The position numbers and the translations under genes are program-made. Shown here one piece after another: positions 45,233 through 56,031 of a stretch of DNA of 64,000 nucleotides (its first letter is position 1; every line of letters starts with the position of its first letter). The stretch is from Undaria pinnatifida (taxonomy: Eukaryota > Sar > Phaeophyceae > Laminariales > Alariaceae): assembly GCA_012845835.1 (NCBI GenBank), contig JABAKD010000021.1, positions 2,147,685-2,211,684 on the forward strand. The letters run 5' to 3'. The notes under the pieces were generated by a model. The model made no database searches, had not been told where the DNA came from, and was given only the letters and a program-made list of their open reading frames with translations.

Positions 45233-45517
45233 ATGGCTACACTTACTTTGACCAATGCTACAATAGAGGGGGGGGGTCCTTTTCTGAGGGATGTTTTTGG
45301 CAGTGCCCCTGAGCCACGGGGTCGAGCGACGTACCATACCTCCTGTTCCGTCGCAGTCTTAAGCTTGGGTGCATTCACTGCTCGTACGGTGGCGTATTGG
45401 GAATTAAGTCATGTCACTGCTGGTCATCTTGGGGACTTCCTGGTACGGAATTGGGCGAACCAACGATCGAGTGGTGGCGACGCGGATTTAGTACGCTGTC
45501 TTGCCGGTTCTACTCAT
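45233..45517 (+). CDS. Exon candidate truncated by a MITE insertion
   Basis: After an acceptor-like GACTCCTCAG the frame reads MATLTLTNATIEGGGPFLRD, then SCSVAVLSLGAFTARTVAYW. The pattern of alternating hydrophobic residues suggests a beta-rich domain. The open frame continues to 45583, but everything after 45517 is MITE-1 sequence, so the last 21 codons are not part of the original protein. Unknown family. Confidence 0.3.
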
Positions 45518-45770
45518 GACGCATGCTACGGTAGTGGTATACCTTTTATTGGCTATTCGTTGATGAGGGACGGCGCTCCTTAACCCAAAATCGGCGGAAA
45601 TACGACTTTTTCCCTATGATTCTCGTTGTGTGCCTAGGGCATGAGACAATTTTCATCCGGGGTGGCCGTTTGTTTTTTCTTCAAATATCAAGTCTTCGCA
45701 GAAATCTCAAGCACCCAAAATTGAGGAACCTCAGAGAAAAAAGGGGTGAACCTCCTTCGTAGCACGTGTC
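45518..45770 (+). mobile_element. MITE-1 copy c (253 bp)
   Basis: Starts GACGCATGCTACGGTAGTGG and ends CCTTCGTAGCACGTGTC. The interior marker GGCGCTCCTTAACCCAAAAT is in the same orientation as in copy a. Confidence 0.7.
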
Positions 45771-46953
45771 TGATCTGATCTGTGGTGTTTTCGTAGGTGC
45801 GAAGCCAACCTTTCTGGGGAATAAAGCTGGCGACCTTGTTGAACCTGCCGTCGGCATCCCGAACATTCGGCGACTGTTCGTGGACTGGCTTTTCGGCGAC
45901 AGTTTTCCGTGATGTCGTAAACATTCGTATACGGTTCTGAATGTTTTCACGGCGGCCCCACCCGGAGGTGATGACAGCGGACGCAAACGTGAGAACGACA
46001 AGCTTCCGTCATTTTCTTGACTTCGTAGGATACGCGTCACTGGAAACGTTGTAGCAAAAAAGAAAGGAGGAATCGGCAGGAAGAACATAGAACGTCCTTG
46101 TTTATTCTCGTTCGGGATACCTTTCCAAGAAAGATTAAGACTTAGACGGCGTTTGTCGTCAAGCGTGTAGTGGGTTCATGATTAAGACGTGTCGCTCGAG
46201 CGGGGTTGCATGATTGACCAACGACGTCGCGTTGGTGACGGGACTCCCTATTCAACAATGGCTTCAGTGTGCTGTCCTTCTTGTGCAAAACGACCTATTG
46301 CTGCATAGCTAGATTATGAGTTTTAATCGTAGGGTTGGATTTTTTGTATATTCCAAATAGGGGGTCGATGTTAAGTTTCATGAAACTTTTCACATTTTCT
46401 GCAGCGGCGCTGACGCTGTCGCGCGCTCTAAAACAACACCATGAAAGGACAACCCAGCGACACCAATATAGGCAGTGCTCCAGACAGGTTCTTTCCTGTG
46501 TGGTGTGGTGTGGCGGACACACCAAGGTGGTTCGGAACATCGTGTCAGCACGGAACAGAGCTTAGATTGCCTGTGTTAACATTGACCCTGGGTATGAAAC
46601 TGTTAAATACCTACCGTGTAATGAAGCGACACTATACTCTATAGAGGAAGGGGACCTGGTATCCACAGCAAGTGATCATTGCATTCGGTTGACATGGATG
46701 TGGTTCTCGGTTCGATTGTTGTACGTGTGTGTAACAATGTGTTTCCGACGCTGTTTTCGAGTGCCTAATAATCACTCTTACGTTACGCGTTGTCAAACGG
46801 CGCACCATTTATAGTTTGAAGACTAGCTCGTACAATAATAACACTATTCCGTATAAATTGTCTGGTCGTAGTGCAGTCCAGCAATATGCTGAATGAGATG
46901 CCTACCAGATGCTTCACGTGGTTGTTCTGCTACATTAAAAAGGGTTGGTTAGG
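45771..46953. other. Unassigned region
   Basis: Minus-strand frames at 45681-46088 start outside and run into MITE-1 copy c. Plus and minus frames at 46295-46565 overlap. No gene is supported. Confidence 0.4.
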
Positions 46954-47055
46954 CAGCGCTATCCACGAGGCCACTAAGTTACTTGACTGAGTGACGCAGT
47001 GGATAGCGCTGTATATGTAGCAAAAATCGTGTTTTTGGGTTCGTTAAATCCCACC
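46954..47055 (+). repeat. tRNA-like segment with an inverted duplication of its A-box
   Basis: CAGCGCTATCCAC at 46954-46966 and GTGGATAGCGCTG at 46999-47011 are perfect 13-bp inverted repeats with a 32-base loop. The right arm lies in an A-box-like GACGCAGTGGATAGCGC, and GGGTTCGTTAAATCCC, a B-box/T-arm-like sequence, follows about 22 bases downstream. The anticodon stem is not convincing, so this is a tRNA-derived relic, not a tRNA gene. Confidence 0.5.
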
Positions 47056-47643
47056 GGCTTGTAACTAATTCCTAGGCATATCGCCGCTCGCCACGAATCT
47101 AGATTCTTGGAATACATGGCCATAGCTCTTCATAGTGTCTTCCAGCGCTTATGCTCGCGAAGACAAATATGAAGTCGGTGAGATTCGAATCCACGATAGG
47201 ACTGGTATTCGGTATATATGATGTTATTGGACAAAGGAAACTCGCCGCGCAGTTTGACGGCTTAAGTGACAGACAGCCTCAAAATTCTCATCAACTCGTT
47301 ACAAAAAACGTCACGGAAGAAGAGTGCCGGTTGTCTTGCTTGCTTTTCTGCTCTTTGTGGTAATCACGCTGTGGGTTTTTTGCACGTCCTTCTATGAGGG
47401 TGAGCCGTGTCTTCTTGAGCGCGAAGCAGGGCGACGCGAAGCGAGCCATCTCCCGCTTCCTCCAGTCTTCCGACACGTCGACCGAGGTCTACGGCAGCGG
47501 GGTAGTCCCATTTTCACCTGCGTGTTTTCAGAGCCATTCGCACCAGCACATCCAAAAAAAGGTCACAAAGCAATTTTTTCTCAGGCAATTGTGTGAAGCG
47601 CAGCGTAGCTTGCCTTTCCATCGCGAGAATTAACGTGGCCAAA
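47056..47643. other. Unassigned region
   Basis: Plus frames at 47324-47596 and 47394-47633 overlap in a moderately GC-rich patch. The first begins with a hydrophobic stretch (LLAFLLFVVITLWVFC). No other evidence. Confidence 0.35.
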
Positions 47644-47904
47644 GACGAGTGCTACGATAGAACTGCACATGTTTTTTTTCTGTGGTTCTTCAGTTTGGGA
47701 GCTCAATTCAACTCACCCTCCTGAAAAACCTGTCCGGAAAAAAATAGAGCTTCTACTGCATGAACAATCTAATGGCCTAGGTACACAACAAGAATCATGC
47801 AAAACAAATTGGGCGATTTCCGACAATTTTGAGTTAAGGAGCCCCGTCATTCAGAAAACATTTTCGCCGAAAAAAATTGGTATATCTCTACCGTAGCATG
47901 CGTC
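47644..47904 (-). mobile_element. MITE-1 copy d (261 bp)
   Basis: Starts GACGAGTGCTACGATAG and ends CTACCGTAGCATGCGTC, a nearly complete 17-bp inverted pair. Interior in the orientation of copy b, with GGCCTAGGTACACAACAAG and GTTAAGGAGCCCCGTCATTC. A flanking AAA on both sides may be a 3-bp target duplication, but the site is A-rich. Confidence 0.75.
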
Positions 47905-48788
47905 AAAAATATATTAAAAAAACACTCTCAACCTTAAGGCCGCAAGGAACAGGGGGTGGGAGGAGGGGAGGTACTCGCGCGCGTGACCCCGAGGCACTGC
48001 TAAGGGAAAACCCACCGGCGGCGCCCTTCACCATTACCTCGGTCCGCTTTTGCCAAGCTCTTGGGCTTCTGCTGATGATGGTGCTGTGCGGGACATGATT
48101 TTTCTGTTTTGTCTGCAGGACAGCTGGGTTTCGGATGTGCTGACACTGTGAACAGATGCTGCAACTGAACTGTTTCACCTGAACGAAGGAATTCAACGAG
48201 TTGCTGGATTCCCTGTTTGGTCTCACTGACAATATACGTTCAAGGCTTTCACAGGGAACAAGCATCTCGATCAGCCGAACGCACCGTTAAACGCTGTTGG
48301 ACGTCAGGCTCACACAATTGTTTAGTAAAGCAGACGAAAGCCGCCGTGTATTGTAGTATCATGTCTCCTTCTTCTCCGTTGCTGTTGAGCAACTCGCACG
48401 ATTGACTCGGTCCCGTCCCCGACGAAAAATACTGGGGGATTTGCTTGCCGTAGCTTAGCTAATAATTTATTGGGCACTATTAAGACGGAGGGAAAACACC
48501 ACGAGAGCTTAACACCGCAATGGAGCATGGAGGGCCCTCACGCGAGTGAACTCGAGGCACTGTAAGACGTGGCCCCCAAAAGGGAACCCCCTGCGTTAGC
48601 CTTGGTCAGTTAAGAAGTTGGAAAATTTCCTAAGGAAGCGTTGTTTAGAAATTTCTCTCGAAAGATCGACTTATACTCGCGCCAAAAATGAATTCACCAA
48701 CTACTGCACGGGGGGTGCCTTCAATACCTATGACTTCTCATTCAGAAACACCGTTGCATAATAGGCACCAACTACCTGGTATGCACTC
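47905..48788. other. Unassigned region
   Basis: Frames on both strands at 47877-48265 share a GC-rich patch. No motif or repeat recognised. Confidence 0.4.
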
Positions 48789-49656
48789 TTACGACCTACG
48801 TACTCGGGCAATGATCGGCCAATCAATATGTCCGCGCCATTTGATGCGCCCCGGAGCATATATAATGCACGTTATCAAATCATTGATATCGACGAACTCC
48901 TTAATACGCAACACTTGCCTACGCAAAGGGCACGATGCAAAGGCCGTGCCCACGCACCGTAGTTCAAAATCTGTAGTGCACAGACAGCTTAAATCACACA
49001 TCCGTTCAAGCTTACGATAACTGCCTTCCGTCAATAACATGCCTCGTTGATATAGACGTACTGCCCTCCGGTCTGCAACAACATAAAAATTGCCTTTCGC
49101 CCACTCTCTTCCACCTCAGATAAGATCACTCTATCTCCAAACATTTTGGGCCCAAAAAAGAAGGCGCCGCTCTGAAACCCGTCTACCGCCAGGGAAGTTG
49201 GCGATTCCCGGGTGGTACGTACAGTGGTAGGTAAGGCGGTGGGAATGTATCGGGTGTTCGACATTAGGCGGACAGAGTCGGCACTCACCACAGGAAAGAC
49301 TGCGAAAGGGTGATCCACCCTGTCGTCGGAGGACAAAACACTAACCTCGATTCATTCTGGCCTCCGCATCTGGACCCAAACTCCCTCTGACTACGGTATG
49401 CGTTTGTCATCACTTGTGTTAACAGAGGGGGTCTGGTATTGCTGTATTGCTGTAGCTTCCACCTCCGAGCACAACTCTCTCTCTCCGTGTGGTACTGTCG
49501 GCAATCGTTGGGCCAGAAACACATCATACTGTGCAGAGAAACACCGAAGCCAAATACCGTGATCAACGGCCGATTTCGCCGCAACCACTCTCTAACCAGC
49601 CTATTGAATATGGGGTGGCCTTTCACGATAGGGCGGTAACTGTTTTGCAAGTGCAA
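48789..49656 (-). CDS. Candidate minus-strand gene, frame-shifted or spliced
   Basis: Three minus-strand pieces follow one another. 49656 to about 49497 reads VREWLRRNRPLITVFGFGVS. A second, from an acceptor-like CTTTCGCAG at about 49299 to 49031, reads ADSVRLMSNTRYIPTALPTT, GFQSGAFFFGPKMFGDRVIL and EESGRKAIFMLLQTGGQYVY, with G/C-ending codons. The third, 49040-48789, starts at an ATG overlapping the second's stop by ten bases (ATGTTATTGA) and reads EFVDINDLITCIIYAPGRIK. Either a one-base shift has split one gene, or a small intron or separate frame is involved. It lies downstream of the FNIP gene on the same strand. Family not recognised. Confidence 0.4.
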
Positions 49657-50076
49657 TTGACCGTCGGATACAGGCCCCAGTACTGCATCATATACTGCGA
49701 TGTTTTACCTGCTACACGGCTAGCTGATGCAACGAAGCCGGCAAACTTGTGTGCTCACTCGTTTCGCTCAATTTATCCCCGAAGGTCACCTGCTGGAGTC
49801 CTACTGACGGCTGAATATTGCATGTCAATATATAATGACCTGAAGACATCCTGGATAGGCTACCTGCAGGCTGGCACCAGTACTTGACCACTTGACCTGG
49901 TCGTCCTCGGCAGCGGTTAACGTTCCATACTAAGCCTGGCAATCGACATAGCCGTTCGACGTTCTCGATCTGCCTTTACCATTACAAGGAACATATTTTT
50001 GTGCACCTCACTCATCGCAGTTGGCTGTCGAAATTTGGACGGTCGCTCATACATTTCCCTGGCTTTGCTCATACAT
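49657..50076. other. Spacer downstream of the FNIP gene
   Basis: No motif. It should contain the 3' end of the FNIP transcript; no classical AATAAA signal stands out close to the stop. Confidence 0.4.
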
Positions 50077-52440
50077 CTATTGCCACGTACCCGGCCATGG
50101 AATTTCACGGGCAATAGGTTGGTCGACCTCGCACACAGTCAGCTGCCGCAGTGAAGCCGGCCATTGGATATGACCGCCCGTGTAGTTCAATCTGCGCCCG
50201 AAGGTGATACGCTGCAGCGCGGGCGGCCACACGACCTGATGCAGTGGCTGGTCGAACGAACATCCAAACTCCAAACACAATAGACCAGGCGGCCAACTCA
50301 CCCGATGGATTGCCTGGTCGAAGAGAAATCCAAACGTGAGATATTGCAATGAGGTCGGCCACACGACGTTATCAATTCGCCGATTGAAGCAAGACCCAAA
50401 CGTCAGCCGTCTAAGCGAGGCCGGCCACGCAGCAAGGCCGATTGGCATGTTGAAGCTACCCCCAAACGTTAAACTCTGGAGAGATGTAGGCCACCGCACA
50501 CGCTCGATCGGCTTGTTGAAGTTATCTCCAAACGTTAGAGTCTTCAACGCGGCTGGCCACACAACCTTGGTGATCGGCTTGTTGAAGCTACCCCCAAACG
50601 ATAGAATTCTAAGGGAGCTCGGCCATACGACGCCCTCCACCGGTCGGTTAAAGTCAGCCCCTAGTACTAACCGGCGCAGTAAAGGTGGCCACACGACTCC
50701 TTTGATAGGCCCATTAAATCTATCCCCAAACGTCAAATGCAGAAGCAAAACCGGCCACACGACCTTGTCGGAATTTAAACGGCAGGGCTCATCCAGTAGA
50801 GTGTTCACACTCTCCACACACATCGTTGCCTGATCGAACAGGGAGATTCTTCTTCTCCTCCTCCGATCCTCCATCGCCGGGCGAGATAACAAGCGCTGGG
50901 TTGGTCGCCTATAGATATCGCCTTCGCACACTGAGGTGCTGAGGTGCCGCAGCAAGGCAGGCCACGAGACCTGAACAATTCGTTGGTCGTACCCGCCCAG
51001 CGATAGCCGTCGGAGCGATTCCGGAAAGCTTCTGCCGATCGTCTGGTTGAAGTTACCGCCAAGCGTTAGCTGCTGCAGGGTAGCAGGCCACTTGACGCCC
51101 TGAACCGGACGGTTAAAGGTCTCGCCGAACGTAATCTGCAGGAGAGACGGGGGCCACACCACGTGGCGGATTGGACGATTGAAATCCCCTCCAAACGTCA
51201 AAATCTGGAGGTTAGCCGGAAAAACTCCATGTTGTACCTGGAGTTTTCTCTGAGGTCGATGGTCCTGTTGAAGTTGACGGCCTGGTTGACGCTGGTAGCC
51301 TTCCATGATCATGTACCCAAGGGGATGATCCACATTTGACCCTCTCGGCAAGATTGGACGCGCGGCGGCTTCAACGGATGTGTCGAATCCATCTCCGAGC
51401 GTGAGTCGCGTCAAAGATAATGGCCATTTGACAGACCGGAAATTGCGGGAGCACTCACCGAGGTTCAGCTCCCGCAGGGAGGGCGGCCAGACAACCAAAC
51501 TGATCTCGTTGCCGAGCCTACCCCCGAACGTCAAACACTCTATCTCTGAGTCACCCCATTTAACCATGTGGAGTCTCTGCTGAAACTGAGCTCCGAACGT
51601 TAGATGCCGTAAGGAAGCCGGCCACACCACCTGATATATCGCCTGATTGAAGTGAAAACCAAACGTAAGGCGCTCTAGTGAGGCAGGCCACGCGACACCC
51701 TTCACAGGTCGATTAAAGCAAAAACCGAAGACCAACTCTTGGAGCGAATCCGGCCAGACGACATCCGCCACCGAATGGTTGAACGAAAAACCGAACGTGA
51801 TCTTCCGCAACGAAGCCGGCCACCAGGCCCTGCTGAAACCCGAGCGGCGCCCCCAGCAGGTTAGCATGCGCGTTAGCCTCGAAGCTATCCCGCCGCCATT
51901 AGCGTGGAACGCGTCCCTCCCTCCTGAAATACACGCTGGTGGAAGTTCCCACGTTATGGAGCGCACTTCTAGCGCCGGGATACACCTCGAGGCGTGGCGT
52001 TTTTTCCGGGACGCACGCATTCGACAGTTGTCCCGGAATGTTTTTTTTCCCTGCCGATTGTGGCGTAGCCATGTACGGGTTTGTGTTTCGTCGACGACCA
52101 CGATGTGCGTGGTCGGGAGGTTTCGGCATGCCACGCATAGGTCCAAACACGCCATCTCCAAGTTTGTTGTTGGCACGTACCATTCGATTCCGTTGTAACC
52201 ATGGTTTAGCGCTAGGGACAAAGCGTCCATACTGAGGTTTCGTTGTAGTCCTGCCCGACGTTTGCAACGGAATGGAAAAACATGTAGCGTTTTAGTCACA
52301 CAATCACGGCGGAATGGAAGTTTGACACACAAGGAGCCATGCTTTGCTGCGATAGCCTGCTTGACCACACCACGGACTCGGGCAATGATTGAGTTTCTTT
52401 GAGTAACGCTATGGAGGCACGTCCCATTATATTGGCACAC
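50077..52440 (-). CDS. FNIP-type repeat protein, 787 aa
   Basis: One uninterrupted frame of 787 codons. Residues 1-205 form a non-repeat N-terminus with a basic stretch (MRASRKKRHASRC, 141-153). From about 207 come 22 or so repeats of 22 residues, consensus VVWPxSLxxLTFGxxFNxPI, the FNIP repeat, which is related to leucine-rich repeats. They fall in three blocks: 207-358 (seven), 408-505 (five, the last decayed) and 561-780 (ten, the most regular). Two non-repeat spacers separate them, one Gln-rich (383-405), one with a run of basic residues (MEDRRRRRRISLF, 523-535). A solenoid for protein binding is expected; no catalytic motif is seen. The start is the first ATG of the frame; Met71 (52230) is an alternative, and an upstream exon is possible. 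Codons are more G/C-rich than the flanks. In protists such repeats often accompany F-box or kinase domains; I see none here. Confidence 0.9.
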   Translation of the reverse strand: MCQYNGTCLHSVTQRNSIIARVRGVVKQAIAAKHGSLCVKLPFRRDCVTKTLHVFPFRCKRRAGLQRNLSMDALSLALNHGYNGIEWYVPTTNLEMACLDLCVACRNLPTTHIVVVDETQTRTWLRHNRQGKKTFRDNCRMRASRKKRHASRCIPALEVRSITWELPPACISGGRDAFHANGGGIASRLTRMLTCWGRRSGFSRAWWPASLRKITFGFSFNHSVADVVWPDSLQELVFGFCFNRPVKGVAWPASLERLTFGFHFNQAIYQVVWPASLRHLTFGAQFQQRLHMVKWGDSEIECLTFGGRLGNEISLVVWPPSLRELNLGECSRNFRSVKWPLSLTRLTLGDGFDTSVEAAARPILPRGSNVDHPLGYMIMEGYQRQPGRQLQQDHRPQRKLQVQHGVFPANLQILTFGGDFNRPIRHVVWPPSLLQITFGETFNRPVQGVKWPATLQQLTLGGNFNQTIGRSFPESLRRLSLGGYDQRIVQVSWPALLRHLSTSVCEGDIYRRPTQRLLSRPAMEDRRRRRRISLFDQATMCVESVNTLLDEPCRLNSDKVVWPVLLLHLTFGDRFNGPIKGVVWPPLLRRLVLGADFNRPVEGVVWPSSLRILSFGGSFNKPITKVVWPAALKTLTFGDNFNKPIERVRWPTSLQSLTFGGSFNMPIGLAAWPASLRRLTFGSCFNRRIDNVVWPTSLQYLTFGFLFDQAIHRVSWPPGLLCLEFGCSFDQPLHQVVWPPALQRITFGRRLNYTGGHIQWPASLRQLTVCEVDQPIAREIPWPGTWQ

Positions 52441-55068
52441 GACGAGCCGAACGATGGTACCGTAGAGGGGGTGTGGCCGATACAGAACACTTTGTTGGCG
52501 TCGCGAAGGTGCAATCAGGCCATTATTCGCCTTATTCGTACACCCATACTGTAGATTATCTCATCCCTACAATGCTGGGCCGAAGCACGTTGGTGTTACG
52601 GGGGCGAAAACGGGACTCTTATATGACTTACGACGCGGGTCCCTTTGTCGAGGGTGCCAGACTGAAGGTGAGGAGCACTTTTGAATGTGCCTAAACTATC
52701 TTACAAGGGGTTATGTACTTTGTCTCGTAGTCTCATATATACGAGAAGCTCTACATTCCTAACAAACACCGACGTCTGACAACAGTAAACCTAACTCCCG
52801 CTGAACCCTTCCACCGGCTGCGTAATCACACAGCACAAACATACTAACGCAGAGTAGATAGAGTGCAGATGTACCGCAAAAGTCCAAACTTTAGACCCAA
52901 CAGCAACCTCTCTAAAAAATAATCGTGGTCCATACGTGGCGTGGGGGTTTCAGCATTCGGGCGACGTCGATGTTTTTGGAGTCTTTCCAAGTCGCCCGCG
53001 CAAATGGCCAGTTATTCTCAATGAACTCCTGAGATTCGGTGAATTTCGGCCTCGACAAACGCCCCGCTAAATGTTGTTATTTTATCGCTTTTTGATTCAG
53101 GTACAGAGCCACCTGTGCGGGAATGTCAAGGTCGGTGCCGCACCCTTCTTTATCGTTGACTGGTTCATTTGATTAAACAAGGTTCTTACCTGTGTGTGCC
53201 CCCTCAAATAACAACTTGGCCAGTGCTTAGTCAACGCTTATATTTCTTACAAGAGAAGCGCAGCTCATGGCAACCCACGAATATAACCACTCTTACAAAA
53301 AACCTTGCCCCTTGGGCCGTCTTCGCTGTGATAGTGTATAATTTTTGCAACCATATGAATGCCTAAGAACAAACGACGCCGATTTTTCAAACACGAAATA
53401 TACATATTCGGGGTAGATCTGTCGCATTGTTGTAGTGCTGTATCTTATCTCCCCACTACAACACGCGTGACAGCGTTTCGCCTACATCCACCAACCGGTC
53501 ACGCCAAAGCGAGAAATAACCTGCGTCCCGTTGCTAATGCCCTATAAGGTGGCATGACATGGTTACATGGAATACACGAAAACATATCGTCGACGTCGAC
53601 TTCATAACGTTGACCAACTGATCTACTACCGTACCAGACGTCTCAAGGCAGAGGTCTCGAACATAGGGCGACTAATCGAAACATTCCATCTCACAACGGT
53701 CGTCGGACCCTACTCGTTTGAGGTGCGTGAACGCTTTGGCAATAAGCCTGTATGAGTTTATCTATAAGCAGCGCCTGTTAACCGTCTTCGGGTCTCCAGA
53801 AAACGGTTGAAACAAATACATGTCCAACTTTACCAACAGTCTACGACCACTAATTGTGCGCGGCGGTACTGTCGATTATAGTAGTAGCATAATGCTGCAT
53901 GTACTGTGCAACTCCGTGCAATATATCAAAATTTGGACGCCGAATATACCATGCTATCACGCCCTCCTTTAGCAGTGACTGATGCGATGATGGGCACATG
54001 TTGTTCCTATGCAGGGGTCCCCTAAGCATTCTCTTGGCAACGATAAAAACGTTACAGGCATTTCGAATATCATGCGCACTACTAAACACACAGCATTATG
54101 TCACAACTCCAACCCCGCATGGGTCCGGCCAGCTTCAGCTCCAATTTGCTTAAGGCACGGTGATGGTGTCTCCGGGGGACATCCTGGTTCGCTCCCGGGT
54201 ATTTACCGGTAGGATGGGTGCATATTAAGGAGCGGGAGGGGGGAGGGTACTCGTTTGTTGCTTACCTTGGTCGTTTAACTATTGACCATGCATTCACTTC
54301 GAGACTGAGCACCGTTCCTACTACTATTAGAGACGCCTCTAACATTTTTGCGCTCATTACGCGTTCTCCACTTTTACAAAAAAGTGTTTTGCGTATTGCA
54401 AGGGGGGTATAACGGTTACCGGTGCTGCTTAAAACATTCCATATATACTCTCTTCGAATTGGGGCAGCGATACATTCGACTCCGACAGCGGGACTCTGTA
54501 CCTACGAGCTGTGATACAGGTAAGCACCTCCCGTGAGGGTATCACATTTGCGCGATATAATCTGGCTTGGGTGTAAAGACGCTATTCGCCCTCAACAAAT
54601 GTATAGGTGTCACGTCTCTTCTAGTTTGCCATATATACACCATCACTATACCACGATACGTTGAGAGTAGCTCCTTAGCTGAACAGTGCTCCCTTCGAGA
54701 TGTCGACTGCGTCCACTCGTGTTGTCACCGCACGACATTCTGGACTACCTAAAACAGCATCTTTGACGTTTCTTTCGATACGCGTCTTCCAAGAAAATTT
54801 CGAACCAGGCAAGCACCGCCTTCGGTATGACATCCTTATAGATCACAGGCTTCCACGGATTATGACTCGATTTGCGCGCCAACCTCTCGCGGTTTGCATG
54901 CGTAGATGGGTCGATACCGCACAGGTCGGGAAGTGTCGGGCCAGCAGTTTTCACAGCTCACGGAAATGGTTAAGTCACGCCGTCCCGACCCGAGAGTGAT
55001 GTCGCGAGGAGTGAAATATCAGGTTTACTAACACAATGGTGACCGTATATTTCTACCTAGAGCGGTAC
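52441..55068. other. Unassigned region upstream of the FNIP gene
   Basis: The FNIP promoter should lie at its left end; no TATA-like signal is convincing. A small plus-strand exon candidate at about 54465-54519 (DTFDSDSGTLYLRAVIQ) ends at the donor CAG/GTAAGC. Frames at 52473-52694 and 53567-53755 (+) have no motif. Confidence 0.4.
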
Positions 55069-55575
55069 TCACTTTCCCTTGTAGTTCTTTCGAAGGAGCT
55101 TGCCAACGTCGGGCGAAACCCCTGGTTCGTTTCGACACAATGCTGGCCTCTGGCTTCTTCCTCTGACACCACCCGTTCGCCCACGTTTGTCACTGAAACC
55201 ACCGCCGCATCCCGATCTAGCCTTGCTGTCGGAGCCGCTAGCGTATTGGATACCCTTTCCTCCGTTCTTACTGTAGTAGAGCCGGTACTCTCGTATGAAC
55301 GACATGTTTCCGCCGATGCCGCGGCTGTTCCTTCCGACAAAGCGACAATATCGCGGAGCCTTGGAAGCGTGTAGCCCATAAATGCAGCTTTCTTTGCCTG
55401 ATATTGACATGTAAGGCATGGAGAAGGACGCAAAAAGGAAGGCAAGGTCACCGTGTAACCCGGGAGCGAAGCGATTCTTTATAGAGGAATTCGATACTGA
55501 CAGAGAAACGAAGAGGAAGGAACGGATTGGCCAACATGTAACCCAAGAACGCTTCGATGGTAAGGATAACGGCAT
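55069..55575 (-). CDS. Candidate gene or terminal exon, 168 codons
   Basis: Minus-strand frame ending in TGA. The second half, after an acceptor-like ATGTCAATATCAG at about 55402, has coding texture: GKESCIYGLHASKAPRYCRF, GGNMSFIREYRLYYSKNGGK, then a Gly/Ser/Arg-rich part ending GVSPDVGKLLRKNYKGK. Four Cys residues are spread through it. A second minus frame (55451-55053) is also open here and reads LRDIVALSEGTAAASAETCR; there a donor A/GTGAGT at about 55073 would fit. The first frame has the better codon choice. Unknown family. Confidence 0.4.
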   Translation of the reverse strand: MPLSLPSKRSWVTCWPIRSFLFVSLSVSNSSIKNRFAPGLHGDLAFLFASFSMPYMSISGKESCIYGLHASKAPRYCRFVGRNSRGIGGNMSFIREYRLYYSKNGGKGIQYASGSDSKARSGCGGGFSDKRGRTGGVRGRSQRPALCRNEPGVSPDVGKLLRKNYKGK

Positions 55576-56031
55576 AAGTACAAAGCAACGCCAAAGTTAG
55601 AACAGCGTGTACACCACGAATGACAGTGTGTCATACCTGACGATGATAATGACACGTTTTTATTTCGAGCGAGTGCAAGTAACGTGGGGGCACGAAACAA
55701 ATTATAGGAAAAAAAAAAATCAATCTGACCGACGGCACTCCTCAAATGACATTCTGTCCAATATCGTTTCGAAAACCCATTTGTGTTCTGGGGTACTTTT
55801 CAATCCACACAAACACGACACGAGATTTTTGGTTGGGCCAAGCGTACTTATTTCGTAAACGTCACGATTAGGTCGAGGTGGAGAGGTCTCCAACCGGGAA
55901 GTCCCACGAAACTTAACCGCACCCCGACCGTACCATGCGTCAGCAGAAGTTTGGGCAGGCAGTGATAAGCACAACCATGACAAAATTGAAGGTGCGGGGG
56001 GGGAACACATTATGCATGACCCGTATTAGGG
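55576..56031. other. Unassigned spacer
   Basis: Overlapping frames on both strands, no motif. Nothing supported. Confidence 0.45.

Noticed and set aside
50336-50833. 165-codon plus-strand frame with a regular repeat
   Set aside because: It is the antisense of the FNIP repeats; periodicity comes from the 66-bp units of the minus-strand gene.
55036-55374. 112-codon plus frame rich in Ser, Thr and Val
   Set aside because: Codon texture and splice-like edges favour the minus strand here; a plus-strand exon is not excluded but unsupported.
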